Source: TMED27 sp037969235 (GTDB lineage: Bacteria; Pseudomonadota; Alphaproteobacteria; Micavibrionales; Micavibrionaceae). Taken from it: a stretch of 5,527 nucleotides of DNA. The notes below the pieces were generated by a model that was not told the origin of the DNA, did no database searches, and saw only the letters and a list, made by a program, of their open reading frames with translations. Numbering within the stretch: position 1 is the stretch's first letter; each line of letters opens with the position of its first letter. The stretch lies in the NCBI GenBank assembly GCA_037969235.1, contig JBBKXA010000092.1, positions 1 to 5,527 of the forward strand. Reading direction: 5' to 3'. Shown piece after piece: positions 1 to 5,456 of the stretch. Both the position numbers and the translations under genes were made by a program.

Positions 1-1
1 T

Positions 2-2488
2 ATGGAGCCAGCGAGTTTTGAAGATGCGCCGATGGCGATGATGGATATTGCGCGGGCTTTGCTGGGGGATTTGCGCAATGATCCGTACAAGGCCAAAGCT
101 AACCCGCTGGAAATTGCGCGGGTGATGGGAAAATCGGGAACGGGCTGGAGCTGGACGCCGTTTATATTTTCCGCACTTGGTGAAATGTATGAGCCATCGA
201 TCCCGATCAACAGCAAGGTGGGTTTGAATGTTTGGAAGAATTTACCCGAATGGGCGGAGGAGCCTACGCCGCCGCCGGCCTCTCATCATGGTGTTAGCGC
301 AAAAGAAGCGCGGGAGCGTTTAACGCAATTATTGGGGCATGATGCGGAAAAACGCGATTCACAAATGGCGTTTAGCGAAAAGATTGCCGAGAGTTTTGCC
401 CCAAAAGAAGACAGTGATATACCCCATGTGGTATTGGCCGAAGCGGGAACAGGTGTTGGTAAAACACTCGGCTATCTAGCGGCTGCAAGCGTTTGGGCGG
501 AGAAAAACAAAGGCAGCGTTTGGGTTTCAACTTACACCAAAAATTTGCAGCGCCAGATTGATCAGGAGCTGGATCGTCTATATCCCAACCCCGAATTGAA
601 AGACACGCATGTTGCCACGCGCAAAGGTCGCGAGAATTATTTGTGCTTGCTCAATTTCGAAGAAACCGCCATGAGTGCGGCTTTGGCTAAGCATCCATCC
701 ACTGCGATTGCGGCAGGAATTATGGCGCGATGGGTGGTTGCGACCAAAGATGGGGATTTGACGGGCGCGCAATATCCCGGTTGGCTGACCACGATATTAG
801 GCTTTCACAATAGCGCAGGTTTAGCCGATCGACGAGGCGAATGTGTTTATTCGGCGTGCGATCATTATTCCAAATGTTTCGTCGAACATTCTGTGCGCAA
901 GGCCAAGCGAGCGCGCATTGTAGTGGCTAATCATGCGCTTGTGATGATCACGGCGGCATTGGCGGGGACAGATGAAGATTTGCCGAGTCGTTATATTTTT
1001 GATGAGGGGCATCACTTATTTAACGCCGCCGATAGTGCTTTTGCCGCGCATCTAACCGCGCAGGAAACGCGAGATATGCGGCGCTGGATTTTGGGCAATG
1101 AAGGCGGGCGCCGCGCCAGTCGTGCTCGCGGGTTAAAGCGCCGCGCCGAAGATTTATGCGAAGGCATGAGTGATGCCGAGGAGCATTTGCGTAAGATTTT
1201 AAGCGCGGCGCAATGCCTGCCGCAAGAAAGCTGGACGCGCCGCTTGCGTGATGGCGCGCCGAGCGGTGAGGCTGAACAATTTTTAGCCGCGATCTATCAT
1301 CAGGTGCATGCAAGGGCGAATGGTAAAAACATGCCTTACTCTCTGGAAACCGAAGTGTTCCCCGTGGAAGATAACGTGGTGGAAATGGCGCGGAAATTGA
1401 AAACTGCGTTAGTACGTTTGCAAAAGCCGATGCAGGCGCTCGCGGTTATTTTTAAGAAAAAACTCGCGGATGATGATGGGCATTTGGCTGCGGATACGCG
1501 CAAACGTTTGGAAGCGGTGAGCGCTTCGTTGGAGCGGCGCAGTGTGATGATTTTACAGGCGTGGATTCTTATGCTGGAGAATTTGGATAAGGGTAGTGAC
1601 CCCGCGCATAGCCCCGTACATAAAGCGGATGGATTTGTTGATTGGATGGAAATTGCGCGTGTTGATGGGCGGTCTGTGGATGTGGGGCTTTTCCGTCACC
1701 ACATTGACCCAATGCAGCCCTTTGCGCGTTCTATTGGGCCGCATGTTCATGGTATGGCGATTACTTCGGCAACATTGCGCGATTCCACGCGCGACGACGC
1801 AACAAGTTGGGATAAGGCCGCGAAGCAAAGTGGCGCGGCCTATCTTAATCCGCATGCAGGCCATTATAGCTTTAGCTCCCCGTTTAATTATGCGCAGCAG
1901 ACAAAAATTTTGATTATTGATGATGTGAATAAAAATGATCTGGGGCAGGTTTCAGGGGCTTATCGTGCGCTATTTCAAGCCAGCGGTGGTGGGGCGCTGG
2001 GGCTGTTTACCGCAATTTCGCGCCTGCGTGCGGTGCATGAACGCATAGCGCCAGCGTTAGAGGATCAAGGCTTGCCGCTCTACGCGCAGCATATGGATGA
2101 GATTGATACAGGTACATTGGTGGATATGTTTCGCGAAGATACGCATGCGTGCCTGTTAGGCACGGACGCCATTCGTGATGGCGTTGATGTACCGGGGGAT
2201 TCCCTGCGTTTAATCGCGTTTGATCGCACGCCTTGGCCGCGCCCGACTTTATTGCATAAAGCGCGGCGCGAAGCGTTTGGCGGGCGTGATTATGATGACA
2301 TGCTCACGCGGTTGAAATTAAAACAGGCTTTTGGCCGCCTTATACGGCGCGGCGATGATAAGGGGGTTTTTGTTATGCTAGATGCTGCCCTGCCCTCGCG
2401 GCTATATGGTGCATTTCCTGATGATGTTGAGATTGTGAAATGTGGATTGAGCGAAGCGGTTAATACGATCCGCGCTTTTCTTGGCTGA
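2..2488 (+). CDS. DinG/XPD-like ATP-dependent DNA helicase with 4Fe-4S domain (5' end probably outside window)
   Basis: Superfamily 2 helicase of the Rad3/XPD/DinG group, expected to unwind DNA 5'-3' with ATP in the cytoplasm during repair or replication-fork rescue. Residues are numbered from the Met at base 2. A Q-motif-like segment is at 118-132 and Walker A (AEAGTGVGKT) at 146-155. Motif Ia (STYTKNLQRQI) is at 176-186. The iron-sulfur domain begins with KGRENYLC, and its four cysteines are C215, C281, C286 and C292. VVANHALV is at 307-314 and the DEGH Walker B box at 334-337. TSATL (motif III) is at 588-592, GTDAIRDGVDVPG (motif V) at 720-732 and QAFGRLIRR (motif VI, arginine finger) at 775-783. 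All catalytic motifs are intact. The frame is open to the window edge and no ribosome site can be seen. Alphaproteobacterial relatives, as I remember them, carry about 100 more N-terminal residues, so this Met is probably internal. It converges with the DUF2059 gene. E. coli dinG is a less exact match than the alphaproteobacterial type, so no symbol is given. Confidence 0.93.
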   Translation: MEPASFEDAPMAMMDIARALLGDLRNDPYKAKANPLEIARVMGKSGTGWSWTPFIFSALGEMYEPSIPINSKVGLNVWKNLPEWAEEPTPPPASHHGVSAKEARERLTQLLGHDAEKRDSQMAFSEKIAESFAPKEDSDIPHVVLAEAGTGVGKTLGYLAAASVWAEKNKGSVWVSTYTKNLQRQIDQELDRLYPNPELKDTHVATRKGRENYLCLLNFEETAMSAALAKHPSTAIAAGIMARWVVATKDGDLTGAQYPGWLTTILGFHNSAGLADRRGECVYSACDHYSKCFVEHSVRKAKRARIVVANHALVMITAALAGTDEDLPSRYIFDEGHHLFNAADSAFAAHLTAQETRDMRRWILGNEGGRRASRARGLKRRAEDLCEGMSDAEEHLRKILSAAQCLPQESWTRRLRDGAPSGEAEQFLAAIYHQVHARANGKNMPYSLETEVFPVEDNVVEMARKLKTALVRLQKPMQALAVIFKKKLADDDGHLAADTRKRLEAVSASLERRSVMILQAWILMLENLDKGSDPAHSPVHKADGFVDWMEIARVDGRSVDVGLFRHHIDPMQPFARSIGPHVHGMAITSATLRDSTRDDATSWDKAAKQSGAAYLNPHAGHYSFSSPFNYAQQTKILIIDDVNKNDLGQVSGAYRALFQASGGGALGLFTAISRLRAVHERIAPALEDQGLPLYAQHMDEIDTGTLVDMFREDTHACLLGTDAIRDGVDVPGDSLRLIAFDRTPWPRPTLLHKARREAFGGRDYDDMLTRLKLKQAFGRLIRRGDDKGVFVMLDAALPSRLYGAFPDDVEIVKCGLSEAVNTIRAFLG

Positions 2489-2517
2489 CTTTAACTATTG
2501 CGAATAAGCATGTATTT

Positions 2518-2979
2518 TTATTTAACTTTAACTTCTTCACCCTGCTCGCCAGCTGTGCGAACTTTTACCAAAGCTTGGTCGAGCATGCGGATGATTTCGG
2601 GGCCGATTTTATCGTTGAGCAAGGGCTGTTTGGCGCTGGCGCTTTGTGCTTCGGGCTTAGAGAAATATTCAACCATTGCCGCTAATTCGTCAGCAGAGAA
2701 TGTTTCGGCGTAGGCATCAACAGCAATTTTTTCTAGGGCTTTATCATTAATGAGATTCAAAATAGCGCGACGGAGGATATCGCGTTCCTTGCTGGTGTTG
2801 GCTGACATTGTGCGATCAACATAGACATTGACGGCGCGTTCGATTTGTTGTGAAACGGGGTTGATTTGGAGCATTTGCTTTGATAGCGCCATGCGTTGAT
2901 CGAAATCATCCGCGCTTTCTTGCGCCAAGGCGTTAAGCGGCGCAGTAGCCAACATCAATAATACAATATATTTCAGCAT
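2518..2979 (-). CDS. Secreted DUF2059 domain protein
   Basis: A 153-residue protein of unknown biochemical role. The N-terminus is a Sec signal peptide: Lys3, a hydrophobic core at about 4-15, and an ALA|Q cleavage site after residue 19. The mature protein is therefore probably periplasmic, about 134 residues, and mostly helical. Residues about 80-135 fit DUF2059: an AYAETFSADELAAMVEYF stretch followed by Lys-Pro-Glu and a helix, the usual 'F-x-x-x-EL..M..F(Y/F)' pattern of that family. The tail is charged and ends KVKVK. The start codon lies 2 bases after the ssb stop and has no good ribosome site of its own; a weak GAGGA lies about 15 bases upstream inside ssb. Translation is therefore probably coupled to ssb on a shared mRNA. 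Family membership is judged by eye; known members are found in many Proteobacteria without an assigned function. Confidence 0.82.
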   Translation of the reverse strand: MLKYIVLLMLATAPLNALAQESADDFDQRMALSKQMLQINPVSQQIERAVNVYVDRTMSANTSKERDILRRAILNLINDKALEKIAVDAYAETFSADELAAMVEYFSKPEAQSASAKQPLLNDKIGPEIIRMLDQALVKVRTAGEQGEEVKVK

Positions 2980-2981
2980 CT

Positions 2982-3488
2982 TTAGAACGGAATCTCATCC
3001 TCTAAATCATCCACGGGTGCCGGGGCATTATTTTTGCTTTGTTGAGGGGCTTGGTTATAATCGCCGTTTTGACTATCGCCAAATCCACCGCCTTGGTTAT
3101 TATTTTGAATGTAACCGCCACCTTGGCCGCCACCATCGCTGCGCCCATCAAGCATAACGAGCTTGCTATCGAAGGCTTTTAACACAATTTCGGTGGTGTA
3201 TTTTTTCTGACCATCCTGCTCCCAGCTCCGCGTTTCAACGGAACCTTCCAAATACACTTTTGCACCTTTTTTCAAATAGTTCTTACACACTGTTACTAAA
3301 CCAGGTGAGAAAATTACCACGCGGTGCCATTCGGTTTTTTCGCGGCGCTCGCCCGTGTTTTTGTCTTTCCATGAATCCGATGTAGCCACCGAAAGATTGC
3401 AAACCTCGCCGCCATTTTGCATGGTGCGCACTTCGGGGTCGTTGCCCAAATTTCCGACTAAAATAACTTTATTGACTGAACCGGCCAT
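2982..3488 (-). CDS. ssb: Single-stranded DNA-binding protein SSB
   Basis: SSB coats single-stranded DNA as a tetramer during replication, recombination and repair, and recruits partner proteins through its acidic tail. This 168-residue form is close to the usual bacterial length. An OB fold covers about 1-112, starting with SVNKVILVGNLGNDPEVR. The DNA-stacking aromatics fall at the E. coli positions: W40, W54 and F60, with W89 matching E. coli W88. A Gly/Gln/Asn-rich disordered linker covers about 116-155. The tail ends DLEDEIPF, the canonical partner-binding tip. The start at 3488 is chosen because AAAGGAGAG lies upstream with AGGAG 7 bases from the ATG, and the protein then begins like known SSBs. 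An in-frame ATG at 3548 would add 20 residues unlike any SSB and lacks such a site. It heads a probable operon with the DUF2059 gene and points away from uvrA, an arrangement known from other proteobacteria but here separated by about 2 kb. Confidence 0.97.
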   Translation of the reverse strand: MAGSVNKVILVGNLGNDPEVRTMQNGGEVCNLSVATSDSWKDKNTGERREKTEWHRVVIFSPGLVTVCKNYLKKGAKVYLEGSVETRSWEQDGQKKYTTEIVLKAFDSKLVMLDGRSDGGGQGGGYIQNNNQGGGFGDSQNGDYNQAPQQSKNNAPAPVDDLEDEIPF

Positions 3489-3493
3489 ATTTA

Positions 3494-3548
3494 CTCTCCT
3501 TTGATTTGATTCTTGCCCTAGATTAACCACCAAGTCACAAAGACTCAA
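3494..3548 (-). promoter_or_regulatory. Candidate ssb promoter and ribosome binding site
   Basis: On the minus strand, a TTGAGT -35-like hexamer (3548-3543) is followed after 17 bases by TAATCT (3525-3520). This would start transcription near 3513 and leave a leader of about 25 bases. AAAGGAGAG, a strong ribosome site, sits at 3502-3494. The -35 matches the consensus at 4 of 6 positions and the -10 at only 3, so the promoter is tentative while the ribosome site is solid. No alphaproteobacterial LexA box (GTTC-N7-GTTC) is visible here. Confidence 0.4.
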
Positions 3549-3572
3549 AGGAAAAATAATTTAAGTCACAAA
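3532..3572. repeat. Pair of 10-bp direct repeats upstream of ssb
   Basis: AAGTCACAAA occurs at 3532-3541 and again at 3563-3572; read toward ssb it is TTTGTGACTT. The copies start 31 bases apart, close to three helical turns. One copy lies inside the spacer of the candidate ssb promoter and the other lies upstream of its -35. The position suits a regulator binding twice on one face of the helix. The distal copy also touches the T-tract of the GST terminator, so part of the match may come from that A-run. Confidence 0.45.
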
Positions 3573-3606
3573 AAACCCCACCCCAGCGTTAGCTAGAGCG
3601 GGGCTA
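3570..3606 (-). terminator. Rho-independent terminator of the GST gene
   Basis: It lies 14 bases past the GST stop. Read on the minus strand, a C4 arm (3603-3600) within AGCCCC can pair with either of two G4 runs (3584-3581 or 3579-3576), followed at once by six T (3575-3570). With the nearer G4, an additional GC/GC pair forms inside past a bulged base. With the farther G4, AGCCCC pairs with GGGGTT including one G-U wobble and abuts the T-tract directly. It should end GST transcription before ssb and so insulate the ssb operon. Confidence 0.7.
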
Positions 3607-3620
3607 ATCGTGAGTGATAT

Positions 3621-4244
3621 TTATGCCGCGGCTTTATATTCTATATGCTCGTCGGCGATTGCGCGTTGATATGATGGCAGGGATGATACCGCCTTCAGGA
3701 ACGCTTTGGTTTTTGGGCCGAATTTTGGCTTGGTTGGGATGAAATCCCAATTTGCCACTACGGTCACATAAATATCGCCCGCGGTGAGTTTATCACCACA
3801 AAGATATTTTCCGCCACTTTCGCTCAGTTGTTTCTCGATCAGATCCCATTGTGCCTGAACATCTTTACAGCCAGCTTCGATCACATTTTCATCCGCATCA
3901 TTTCGCTCAGCGAACATCACTTTGGCGTAGGCAGGGTGTAGTGTGGAATTCGCATACATTAACCATTGCAACGCTTTCGCGCGTTCAAAACCGTCCTTAG
4001 GGATCAGCTTACCTTTATGTTTATCATTCAGATAAACAATCATGGCCGCGTTTTCGGTGAGTACCCCATCGGGTGTTTTCAATACGCCGACTTGGCCGCG
4101 TGGATTAATTTTAAGAAATTCGGGCTTTTTATGATCGCCATTTTTCATGTTAACTTCATGAAGGTCATATTCTACGCCTAGCTCTTCGAGCGCGACGTGA
4201 ACAGACATAGAGCAAGCTCCAGGTGCGTAATATAAAGTGTACAT
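3621..4244 (-). CDS. Glutathione S-transferase family protein, beta-class-like
   Basis: A 207-residue cytosolic GST, a typical length. Such enzymes join glutathione to electrophiles or reduce small thiol-reactive compounds; the substrate here is unknown. The N-terminal thioredoxin fold (about 1-78) opens with YYAPGACS, placing Cys11 where beta-class enzymes such as E. coli GstA have their catalytic Cys10. NPRGQV (47-52) and TENAA (63-67) form the glutathione-binding region. The helical C-terminal domain contains H103, matching the beta-class active-site His, and the TAGD N-capping box (154-157). Oddly, residue 53, normally the cis-proline after QV, is Gly (codon GGC). That residue normally shapes the glutathione site, so activity may be altered. 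The start at 4244 has AAAGG 7 bases upstream. It is transcribed toward ssb but separated from it by a terminator, so it is probably monocistronic and divergent from the secreted-protein gene. No clear promoter for it was recognised. Confidence 0.93.
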   Translation of the reverse strand: MYTLYYAPGACSMSVHVALEELGVEYDLHEVNMKNGDHKKPEFLKINPRGQVGVLKTPDGVLTENAAMIVYLNDKHKGKLIPKDGFERAKALQWLMYANSTLHPAYAKVMFAERNDADENVIEAGCKDVQAQWDLIEKQLSESGGKYLCGDKLTAGDIYVTVVANWDFIPTKPKFGPKTKAFLKAVSSLPSYQRAIADEHIEYKAAA

Positions 4245-4334
4245 TGTAGTGCCTTTCGTTTGAGTTGTTGAAACGCAGTGGATATCAATTTATGGCGGGG
4301 GCTTAAGAAGTGAAGGAAATTAAATTGCGTTTTT

Positions 4335-4391
4335 TCATTGACATAAGCAATTAAATTGTCTAATTTACGTATAAATGCGGAAATTGGAGGG
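4335..4391 (+). promoter_or_regulatory. Promoter and ribosome site of the small secreted-protein gene
   Basis: A perfect -35 TTGACA (4338-4343) is followed after 17 bases by TAATTT (4361-4366), which keeps the three most conserved -10 positions (T, A and the final T). GGAGG at 4386-4390 sits 5 bases before the ATG at 4396. The -35 is embedded in TCATTGACATA (4335-4345), which recurs at the next promoter. A further AT-box, TATAAA at 4370-4375, is too far from the TTGACA to be its partner. This 151-base gap also serves as the leader region of the divergent GST gene. Confidence 0.6.
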
Positions 4392-4395
4392 TTTT

Positions 4396-4692
4396 ATGAA
4401 ACATACACTGGGTGCACTGATTACAACTTTTGTTTTGATGGCAGGGGCAAGCGTAACGCATGCGGATGCGCAAATTAGCGAAGAAGAAATACTTAAGGCG
4501 GCGAGAGACAGGTACTCTGACGTTAACTTTGCCACTAACACTGGTGCCGGTATTTCCTCGGTGCCGGTAAACAGGCCAGAATATCCTTCTGATGCTCAAT
4601 CGTTTAGATATTGGAATGGTCGAAGATTGCGCAATGTTGAGCAAGAACAAAAATACTATAGCGATTTTTTTAAAGAGGCTTTGGGTAGATAA
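4396..4692 (+). CDS. Small secreted protein of unknown function
   Basis: A 98-residue protein that I do not recognise. It begins with a clear Sec signal peptide: Lys2-His3, a hydrophobic core at about 5-18, and an ADA|Q cleavage site after residue 25. The mature chain is about 73 residues and has no cysteine, so it is neither a lipoprotein nor disulfide-bonded. It has an acidic-then-basic helix (SEEEILKAARDRY, 28-40), a Gly/Ser/Pro-rich middle (49-65), and an aromatic and charged C-terminal part (RYWNGRRLRN, then EQEQKYYSDFF). The start at 4396 is chosen for GGAGG 5 bases upstream and for the signal peptide. An upstream in-frame ATG at 4375 would place that ribosome site inside the gene. It probably has its own promoter, and another promoter separates it from the next gene. 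Its DNA is AT-richer than the helicase or SSB genes. That the gene is real is well supported; its function is unknown. Confidence 0.78.
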   Translation: MKHTLGALITTFVLMAGASVTHADAQISEEEILKAARDRYSDVNFATNTGAGISSVPVNRPEYPSDAQSFRYWNGRRLRNVEQEQKYYSDFFKEALGR

Positions 4693-4761
4693 TTATGATT
4701 ACAAGTAATGTCATGCTTATATACATCACAATTCTAGCGGTAATTAAAATAGAGGAAACTC

Positions 4762-4815
4762 TCATTGACATATTATAAATTAAAGCGTAATAATGTATTT
4801 TTAATTTCAAAAGGA
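4762..4815 (+). promoter_or_regulatory. Promoter and ribosome site of the 193-residue protein gene
   Basis: A perfect TTGACA (4765-4770) is followed after 18 bases by AATAAT (4789-4794), 5 of 6 matches to the -10 consensus, predicting a start near 4801. The ribosome site AAGGA (4811-4815) lies 7 bases before the ATG at 4823, giving a leader of only about 20 bases. The -35 lies in TCATTGACATA (4762-4772), identical to the element at 4335-4345. The surrounding 130-base gap holds nothing else convincing; it has a tight ATTAC-AA-GTAAT palindrome at 4698-4709. Confidence 0.65.
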
Positions 4816-4822
4816 TATAGAA

Positions 4823-5404
4823 ATGAATATTTTTGAAGCTGATCGCTATATAAATTTTGTTTTCCCTACAGCACAACCAATGCTTAGCTCTCATCCACTC
4901 AAATCAATTGTGGTAAATCATTTAATAGAAATGGGCATGGTTACAGACAATCAGGATTCCAAATCTAAAGGTTATCATGGTCTTAGCTCTACAGACTATC
5001 AGCTTGAAGGTAGAGGCGTTTCTTTTTCGGTTCGCTTATCTCAAGACTGGGTAGAGGCTACAGTAAAAAACTGGAATAAGCACGACGCGTATATTGAGGG
5101 CACATTTCGCGGTACAGAAGAAAAAGTGCTACATATCGTTGAAAACCTTGCTATGAACGAAGCATTAGAGAATATAGCAAAATCCATATCTCAACATGAA
5201 AGCTTCAAACCGAGAGAGGCTGAAAAACTAAACACGTGGCAAAGGCTTGCTCCCGCATTTTTAGGGGGCACAAAACCTGAACCTGCATATTTAGGCTTTT
5301 CAGTGTGGAGCGTTCCCCAAAATTTAACACCTTATGTAGAAACAACTTATCCACAGCAAAAAACATACACGATTGTAGCCTGTCCCAATACTGCAGAATT
5401 TTGA
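4823..5404 (+). CDS. Hypothetical cytosolic protein
   Basis: A 193-residue protein that I cannot assign to a family. It has no signal peptide or membrane segment, so it is probably cytosolic. Residues about 24-40 look helical (HPLKSIVVNHLIEMGMV). From about 57 to 97 hydrophobic and polar residues alternate as in successive beta strands (YQLEGRGVSFSVRL, then WVEATVKNW, then AYIEGTFRG). A helix follows at about 98-125. The final third is rich in Pro, aromatic residues and Thr, and ends in a short strand-like TYTIVAC segment. The strands followed by a helix suggest a small alpha/beta fold, but this is inference. No catalytic motif or metal-binding cluster is evident; the only cysteine is Cys187. 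The start is fixed by AAGGA 7 bases upstream and a matching promoter. It is the AT-richest gene in the window, consistent with transfer. It ends 52 bases before uvrA with no visible terminator, so some transcription could run into uvrA. Confidence 0.78.
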   Translation: MNIFEADRYINFVFPTAQPMLSSHPLKSIVVNHLIEMGMVTDNQDSKSKGYHGLSSTDYQLEGRGVSFSVRLSQDWVEATVKNWNKHDAYIEGTFRGTEEKVLHIVENLAMNEALENIAKSISQHESFKPREAEKLNTWQRLAPAFLGGTKPEPAYLGFSVWSVPQNLTPYVETTYPQQKTYTIVACPNTAEF

Positions 5405-5421
5405 TTAAAGCTATAATTTCT

Positions 5422-5452
5422 TTGACATTTCATCGATGTCGATACATATCTT
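5422..5452 (+). promoter_or_regulatory. Candidate uvrA promoter with an embedded dyad
   Basis: A perfect TTGACA (5422-5427) is followed after 17 bases by CATATC (5445-5450), or after 19 by TATCTT (5447-5452). Either would start transcription at or within a few bases of the uvrA ATG at 5457. An inverted repeat GACAT-N7-ATGTC (5424-5440) overlaps the -35, and the palindrome CATCGATG (5431-5438) fills the spacer; either could be an operator. A perfect TATAAT at 5412-5417 is an alternative -10, but it has no reasonable -35 upstream. The -10 assignment is the weak point. Confidence 0.45.
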
Positions 5453-5456
5453 ATTC

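Noticed and set aside
1553..1913. Overlapping frames of about 100 residues on both strands inside the helicase gene
   Set aside because: The helicase frame carries ordered catalytic motifs before and after; these frames lack family features and start signals and are shadows.
3489..3548. A 20-residue N-terminal extension of SSB starting at the ATG at 3548
   Set aside because: The extension is unlike any SSB, has no ribosome site, overlaps the repeat and promoter region, and the ATG at 3488 has a strong ribosome site 7 bases upstream.
4375..4395. Earlier start at 4375 for the small secreted protein
   Set aside because: It would place the GGAGG ribosome site inside the coding region and add residues ahead of an otherwise perfect signal peptide.
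4698..4709. Perfect inverted repeat ATTAC-AA-GTAAT as a terminator for the secreted-protein gene
   Set aside because: A 2-base loop cannot form a normal hairpin, the stem is AT-rich, and no T-tract follows. It could at most be a protein-binding site.
4695..4778. A 27-codon hydrophobic reading frame (MITSNVMLIYITILAVI...) just after the secreted-protein gene
   Set aside because: No ribosome site of usual quality, it ends within the next promoter, and a random AT-rich stretch readily gives such a frame. It is not impossible but unsupported.
4360..4894. Minus-strand reading frames opposite the two orphan genes (4360-4650 and 4670-4894)
   Set aside because: They lack ribosome sites and recognisable features, while the plus-strand frames have promoters, ribosome sites and, in one case, a signal peptide.
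3489..5456. Alphaproteobacterial LexA box (GTTC-N7-GTTC or GAAC-N7-GAAC) near ssb or uvrA
   Set aside because: Looked for in the ssb upstream gap and the uvrA upstream gap and not found; damage control by that standard site is not supported.
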